DNA of 64,000 nt from Alteribacter populi (GTDB lineage Bacteria; Bacillota; Bacilli; Bacillales; Salisediminibacteriaceae): assembly GCF_002352765.1 (NCBI RefSeq), contig NZ_KZ293963.1, forward strand, positions 1,820,368 through 1,884,367, given 5' to 3'. Shown here one piece after another: positions 61,360-64,000 of the stretch. Position 1 is the stretch's first letter; every line of letters begins with the position of its first letter. The translations under genes and the position numbers were made by a program. Under the pieces are notes generated by a model. That model made no database searches. It worked only from the letters and a program-made list of their open reading frames with translations, and had not been told where the DNA came from.

Positions 61360-62280
61360 TTACCCTCCTTGTAAAACTTCAATGTGAATTTGTCCTGCCA
61401 GTTCCTCCACGTGTTCCTTGTTGCAAAACCCTTGCGAAAAAGCCGTCGCACTTCCCGAGGCTATGCTAAATCGAAAACATTCTTTTAAGTCCCTCCCGCG
61501 TAAAAATGCATGAATAAATCCGGCTACCATCGAATCACCTGCACCTACTGAATTTACGAGTTTGCCTTTTGGAGCCCCAGCAAAAAAAACAGTAGATTCG
61601 TTAACGAAAACAGCTCCTTGAGCACCTAAAGAAACTAAAACATGCTGCGCACCCTCTTCAACTGCCTTTTTAGCTAATTGGGTAGCTTTATCTGTGGAAT
61701 CCACCGTAGTGTTGTACAATGCTCCAAGCTCATCTTGATTCGGCTTGATCAAAAAAGGCTTAGCTTGAATCGATTCCTTCAAAGCATCGCCACTTGCATC
61801 AACGACAACATTTACTTTTTCACCTGCAGCTTTGTCGCAGAGCTCTTGATAAATTGACGAAGAAACTCCAGAAGGGAGGCTACCTGACAAAACAAGGAAA
61901 TCGCCTTCAGAAACAGAAGCCAGCTTACCTTTTAATGCTGTCGTTTCTTCTTCCGTAACACGGCTCCCCTGGCCGTTTACTTCCGTTTCCTCGTCAGCTT
62001 TCAGCTTCACATTAATTCGCGTTAACCCGGCTGTGTAAACAAAATCAGTTTTCACTTCTTCAAGCCGTAACTGTTCTTCTATAAAAGAACCAGTAAATCC
62101 AGCTAAAAAACCTACAGCCTTTGATTCATTCCCGAACTCCTTTAGCACCTTTGAAACATTGATTCCTTTTCCCCCGGGGGTTAAATGATTAGAGGATGCC
62201 CGATTTGTCTTGCCAATTTTCATCTCATCCAATGTTAAATGATAATCCGCCGATGGATTTAAGGTCACGGTGTAGATCAT
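61360..62280 (-). CDS. fruK: 1-phosphofructokinase
   Basis: A 306-residue PfkB-family kinase that makes fructose-1,6-bisphosphate from fructose-1-phosphate. MIYTVTLNPSADYHLTL is the family start, GGKGINVSKVLKEFG (about 37-51) is the first PfkB signature and NSVGAGDSMVAGFIHAFL (about 245-262) carries the catalytic Asp. It overlaps fruR by four bases (ATGA), so translation is coupled. Confidence 0.92.
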   Translation of the reverse strand: MIYTVTLNPSADYHLTLDEMKIGKTNRASSNHLTPGGKGINVSKVLKEFGNESKAVGFLAGFTGSFIEEQLRLEEVKTDFVYTAGLTRINVKLKADEETEVNGQGSRVTEEETTALKGKLASVSEGDFLVLSGSLPSGVSSSIYQELCDKAAGEKVNVVVDASGDALKESIQAKPFLIKPNQDELGALYNTTVDSTDKATQLAKKAVEEGAQHVLVSLGAQGAVFVNESTVFFAGAPKGKLVNSVGAGDSMVAGFIHAFLRGRDLKECFRFSIASGSATAFSQGFCNKEHVEELAGQIHIEVLQGG

Positions 62281-63035
62281 TGTTGTGTCACCACCTGTAC
62301 GTTTGTTTGTTCCCTGATTATTTCAACTAACTCAGATTCTGCTTTATCAGATGTAATTAATTCTGCAGACCCCAAATCTGCCACCTTGGAAAAAGTCACA
62401 TCTCCAAGCTTTGTATGATCAACAACGACATAGGCATTTGTCGATCGTTCAATGGCTTGTTGCTTAATCATCGCTTCTTCCGGGTCCGGGGTCGAATAGC
62501 CAACACTAACGTCCACACCATTCATACCGAGGAACGCACGATCAAATTGATAAGATTGAATCGTTTGAAATGCGCCCCCTCCAACGAAAGCCCGGGTACC
62601 TCTTTTTACATATCCACCTAGTACATAGGTTTTTGTATTAGCAGCAACCAAATCGTTTAATATATTTAGTCCGTTGGTTACCACGATAATATCTTTTCCT
62701 TTTAGGAAAGGAACGATGGCTTGCGTTGTTGATCCTGCATCAATATAGACAGTATCTCCATCATTTATTAACTCAGCGGAAAAACGGCCAAGAGACTGCT
62801 TCTCTTCTGATTGTTTCGTGCTTTTTTCTTGTAATGAAGGTTCATCTTTTCTCCTTGTCAGTAAAGAAGCTCCACCATGAACTCTTTTGAGTTTTTTCTG
62901 CGATTCAAGCTCTGTCAAATCCCTGCGGATTGTCGATTCAGAAGCTCCAGTAGCTTCGACTAAATCTGATAGCTTTACGACCTTGGCTTCTTCCAGCTTT
63001 ACTAAAATGGCTTGATGTCTTTCGAAGGTCAACAT
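62277..63035 (-). CDS. fruR: DeoR-family fructose operon repressor
   Basis: A 252-residue DeoR-type repressor. The N-terminal HTH (about 6-57, RHQAILVKLEEAKVVKLSDLVEATGASESTIRRDLTELE) precedes a sugar-phosphate-binding domain with DAGSTTQAIVPFL (about 98-110). Fructose-1-phosphate is the likely inducer. It is the first gene of the operon and probably binds the phased CAATC sites at its promoter. GAGGATGTGATGT precedes ATG. Confidence 0.88.
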   Translation of the reverse strand: MLTFERHQAILVKLEEAKVVKLSDLVEATGASESTIRRDLTELESQKKLKRVHGGASLLTRRKDEPSLQEKSTKQSEEKQSLGRFSAELINDGDTVYIDAGSTTQAIVPFLKGKDIIVVTNGLNILNDLVAANTKTYVLGGYVKRGTRAFVGGGAFQTIQSYQFDRAFLGMNGVDVSVGYSTPDPEEAMIKQQAIERSTNAYVVVDHTKLGDVTFSKVADLGSAELITSDKAESELVEIIREQTNVQVVTQQ

Positions 63036-63067
63036 AGTACATCACATCCTCGCTCAATCTATCATTT

Positions 63068-63138
63068 ATTCTAAATGAAACCACCACCAAAATCAATCAT
63101 TTTCATTCAAAAACAATCAAATTCAATCTATACCAATC
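63068..63138 (-). promoter_or_regulatory. fruR-K-A promoter with phased CAATC sites
   Basis: On the - strand, -35 TTGATT (63091-63096), 17-bp spacer, -10 TAGAAT (63068-63073). CAATC (+ strand) occurs at 63094, 63114, 63124 and 63134, spaced 20, 10 and 10 bp, so all lie on one DNA face. The first overlaps -35. These are the probable FruR sites. Confidence 0.65.
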
Positions 63139-63144
63139 AAAACT

Positions 63145-63192
63145 GTGCGGGGACTGTCCCCAAAACTTTTGTTCAAGGGACAGTCCCCTTTG
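63145..63192. repeat. Family F palindromes, tandem pair (copy 6)
   Basis: GGGGACTGTCCCC (63149-63161) and AAGGGGACTGTCCCTT (read on the - strand, 63174-63190) lie 12 bp apart. This is the only place where two cores sit together. Confidence 0.6.
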
Positions 63193-63280
63193 CGTTAGGG
63201 CAAAAGATTTCTCCTCCACCAAATGAAATCGCTTGCTGTTTTCCGAAAATAAATACTTTGGAAAAGCTGACGTAAAGGTG

Positions 63281-63309
63281 TTGGGTTGGGTATAGGGCTG
63301 TGTTATACT
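63281..63309 (+). promoter_or_regulatory. Promoter of the YitT-family gene
   Basis: -35 TTGGGT (63281-63286), 17-bp spacer, -10 TATACT (63304-63309). Confidence 0.5.
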
Positions 63310-63372
63310 TCAAATCGTCTGAAAAACGGTGAAAAATAGCAATGAACAATAAATAAAGGAGGTTTTCTCTCT

Positions 63373-64000
63373 ATGGCTCGTATTTTTGAAGGTATTCGTA
63401 TCAAAAACTTGGTGATTATTCTTCTTGGCACATTACTCTTTGGGTTTGGTATCATACATTTTAATTTACAAAACGGACTCGCCCATGGAGGGTTTACCGG
63501 CATCACCCTGTTAATTTATTACTTATTTACAATTGAACCATCACTTACAAATCTGCTTCTTAACATCCCATTATTCATGATCGGTTACAAGCTTCTTGGC
63601 CGGGTTATGTTTATTTATAGTGTGATAGGGACTATTGCTTTATCTGCATCTCTTCGTTTATTCGAAGTGTATCCAATCACGGAACTTCCATTACAGGAAG
63701 ACATGATTTTAGTTTCCCTATTTGCTGGTGTGTTCGTCGGCTCCGGACTCGGGTTCATCTTCCGTGCGGGAGGTACGACTGGCGGAGCTGACATTTTAGC
63801 TCGAATCGCTAACAAATACACTGGCATGAGCCTTGGCCGTTTTATGTTTACGTTTGATGCATTTGTCATTACCATTTCACTCATTCACTTAAACATGACA
63901 CAAGCCATGTATACTTTGGTTACTGTCTTTGTCGCTAGCCGTGTAATTGACTTCATCATTGAGGGGGCAAGTGCTGCAAAATCAGCGATGATTATTTCAA
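63373..64000 (+). CDS. YitT-family membrane protein (partial, runs off the window)
   Basis: The first 209 codons of a YitT-type integral membrane protein (two DUF161-like halves, usually ending with a cytoplasmic DUF2179 domain, about 280-290 residues). It begins MARIFEGIRIKNLVIILLGT, then LQNGLAHGGFTGITLLIYYLF, and GLGFIFRAGGTTGGADILARIANKY (the second conserved GGTTGG block). At least five membrane segments are visible. AAAGGAGG lies nine bases upstream of ATG 63373. The C-terminus is missing. Its function is unknown; family members are widespread in Bacillus. Confidence 0.8.
   Translation, partial: MARIFEGIRIKNLVIILLGTLLFGFGIIHFNLQNGLAHGGFTGITLLIYYLFTIEPSLTNLLLNIPLFMIGYKLLGRVMFIYSVIGTIALSASLRLFEVYPITELPLQEDMILVSLFAGVFVGSGLGFIFRAGGTTGGADILARIANKYTGMSLGRFMFTFDAFVITISLIHLNMTQAMYTLVTVFVASRVIDFIIEGASAAKSAMIIS

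Noticed and set aside
63094..63138. Short CAATC repeats considered as a CRISPR-like array
   Set aside because: Units are only five bases with no spacer structure and no cas genes; they fit operator sites.
1..64000. Prophage, integrative element or defence island
   Set aside because: No integrase, phage structural, transposase, restriction or toxin-antitoxin genes are seen; accessory content is repeats and metabolic or transport genes.

Overview
This window looks like chromosome of a low-G+C Gram-positive endospore-former-type Bacillaceae, probably alkaliphilic or haloalkaliphilic. The evidence is strong AGGAGG-type ribosome binding sites, SAM-I (S-box) and T-box leaders, Bacillus-type sigma-A promoters, and acidic exported proteins (the siderophore-binding lipoprotein and the Zn-carboxypeptidase). 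Gene order matches the Bacillus subtilis yt* region: rsuA/ytgP/ytfP, leuS, yttB, ytqA-ytqB, ytpB-ytpA, ytoA, metK, pckA, ytlA-ytlC-ytlD, ytkD. Accessory blocks are interleaved. I see no tRNA, rRNA, CRISPR array, prophage or intact transposase.

Layout. 0-2.6 kb: a YjfB-like motility protein, a small DeoR-type HTH protein, and an RsuA-type pseudouridine synthase overlapping a Rossmann-fold protein. 3-5.5 kb: rodA and ftsW. 5.8-6.8 kb: a decayed WrbA-type quinone reductase with its promoter and operator still intact, divergent from an HxlR-type regulator. 7-11.3 kb: a Fur-controlled iron-siderophore uptake system (ATPase on one strand, fused permease plus lipoprotein on the other). 11.4-19.2 kb: murJ/ytgP, an exported M14 carboxypeptidase, a frameshifted yjbQ, proC, ytfP. 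19.2-21.2 kb: hmp and nsrR (nitric oxide defence), bracketed by two direct copies of a GTGCCTGACCCC element. 21-34 kb: leuS with its T-box, yttB, threonine aldolase, ytqA/mnmM, an AEC transporter, ytpB-ytpA, ytoA, and metK with an S-box. 34-49.8 kb: pckA, ytlACD, ytkD, an MFS pump, mobA-fdhE, a polysaccharide deacetylase, an ArsB-type permease, a chemoreceptor and three unknown membrane-anchored proteins. 49.9-59.4 kb: a methionine block (metX, metY fused to a CoA-binding domain, a sulfonate-type ABC transporter, an acetyl-CoA synthetase and a homoserine dehydrogenase) with three S-boxes, two of them in tandem. 59.5-63 kb: fruR-fruK-fruA. The window ends inside a YitT-family membrane protein.

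How the genes work together. The methionine block forms a closed scheme. Hom makes homoserine and MetX acetylates it with acetyl-CoA. MetY exchanges acetate for sulfide. The linked acetyl-CoA synthetase could turn the released acetate back into acetyl-CoA, and MetY carries an extra CoA-binding domain. The transporter would bring in an organic sulfur source. SAM controls this block and, separately, metK.

The non-coding fraction is unusually rich in dispersed repeats. Six families recur: A, a hairpin-led element; B, a G+C-rich element nested into A, one copy with inverted ends; C, an inverted pair; D, a MITE-like element with GTGTTCAAAA ends; E, the GTGCCTGACCCC hairpins; F, GGGGACTGTCCCC palindromes. 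One D fragment supplies the last codons of metX and another sits in the leader of the Fur-regulated ATPase gene.
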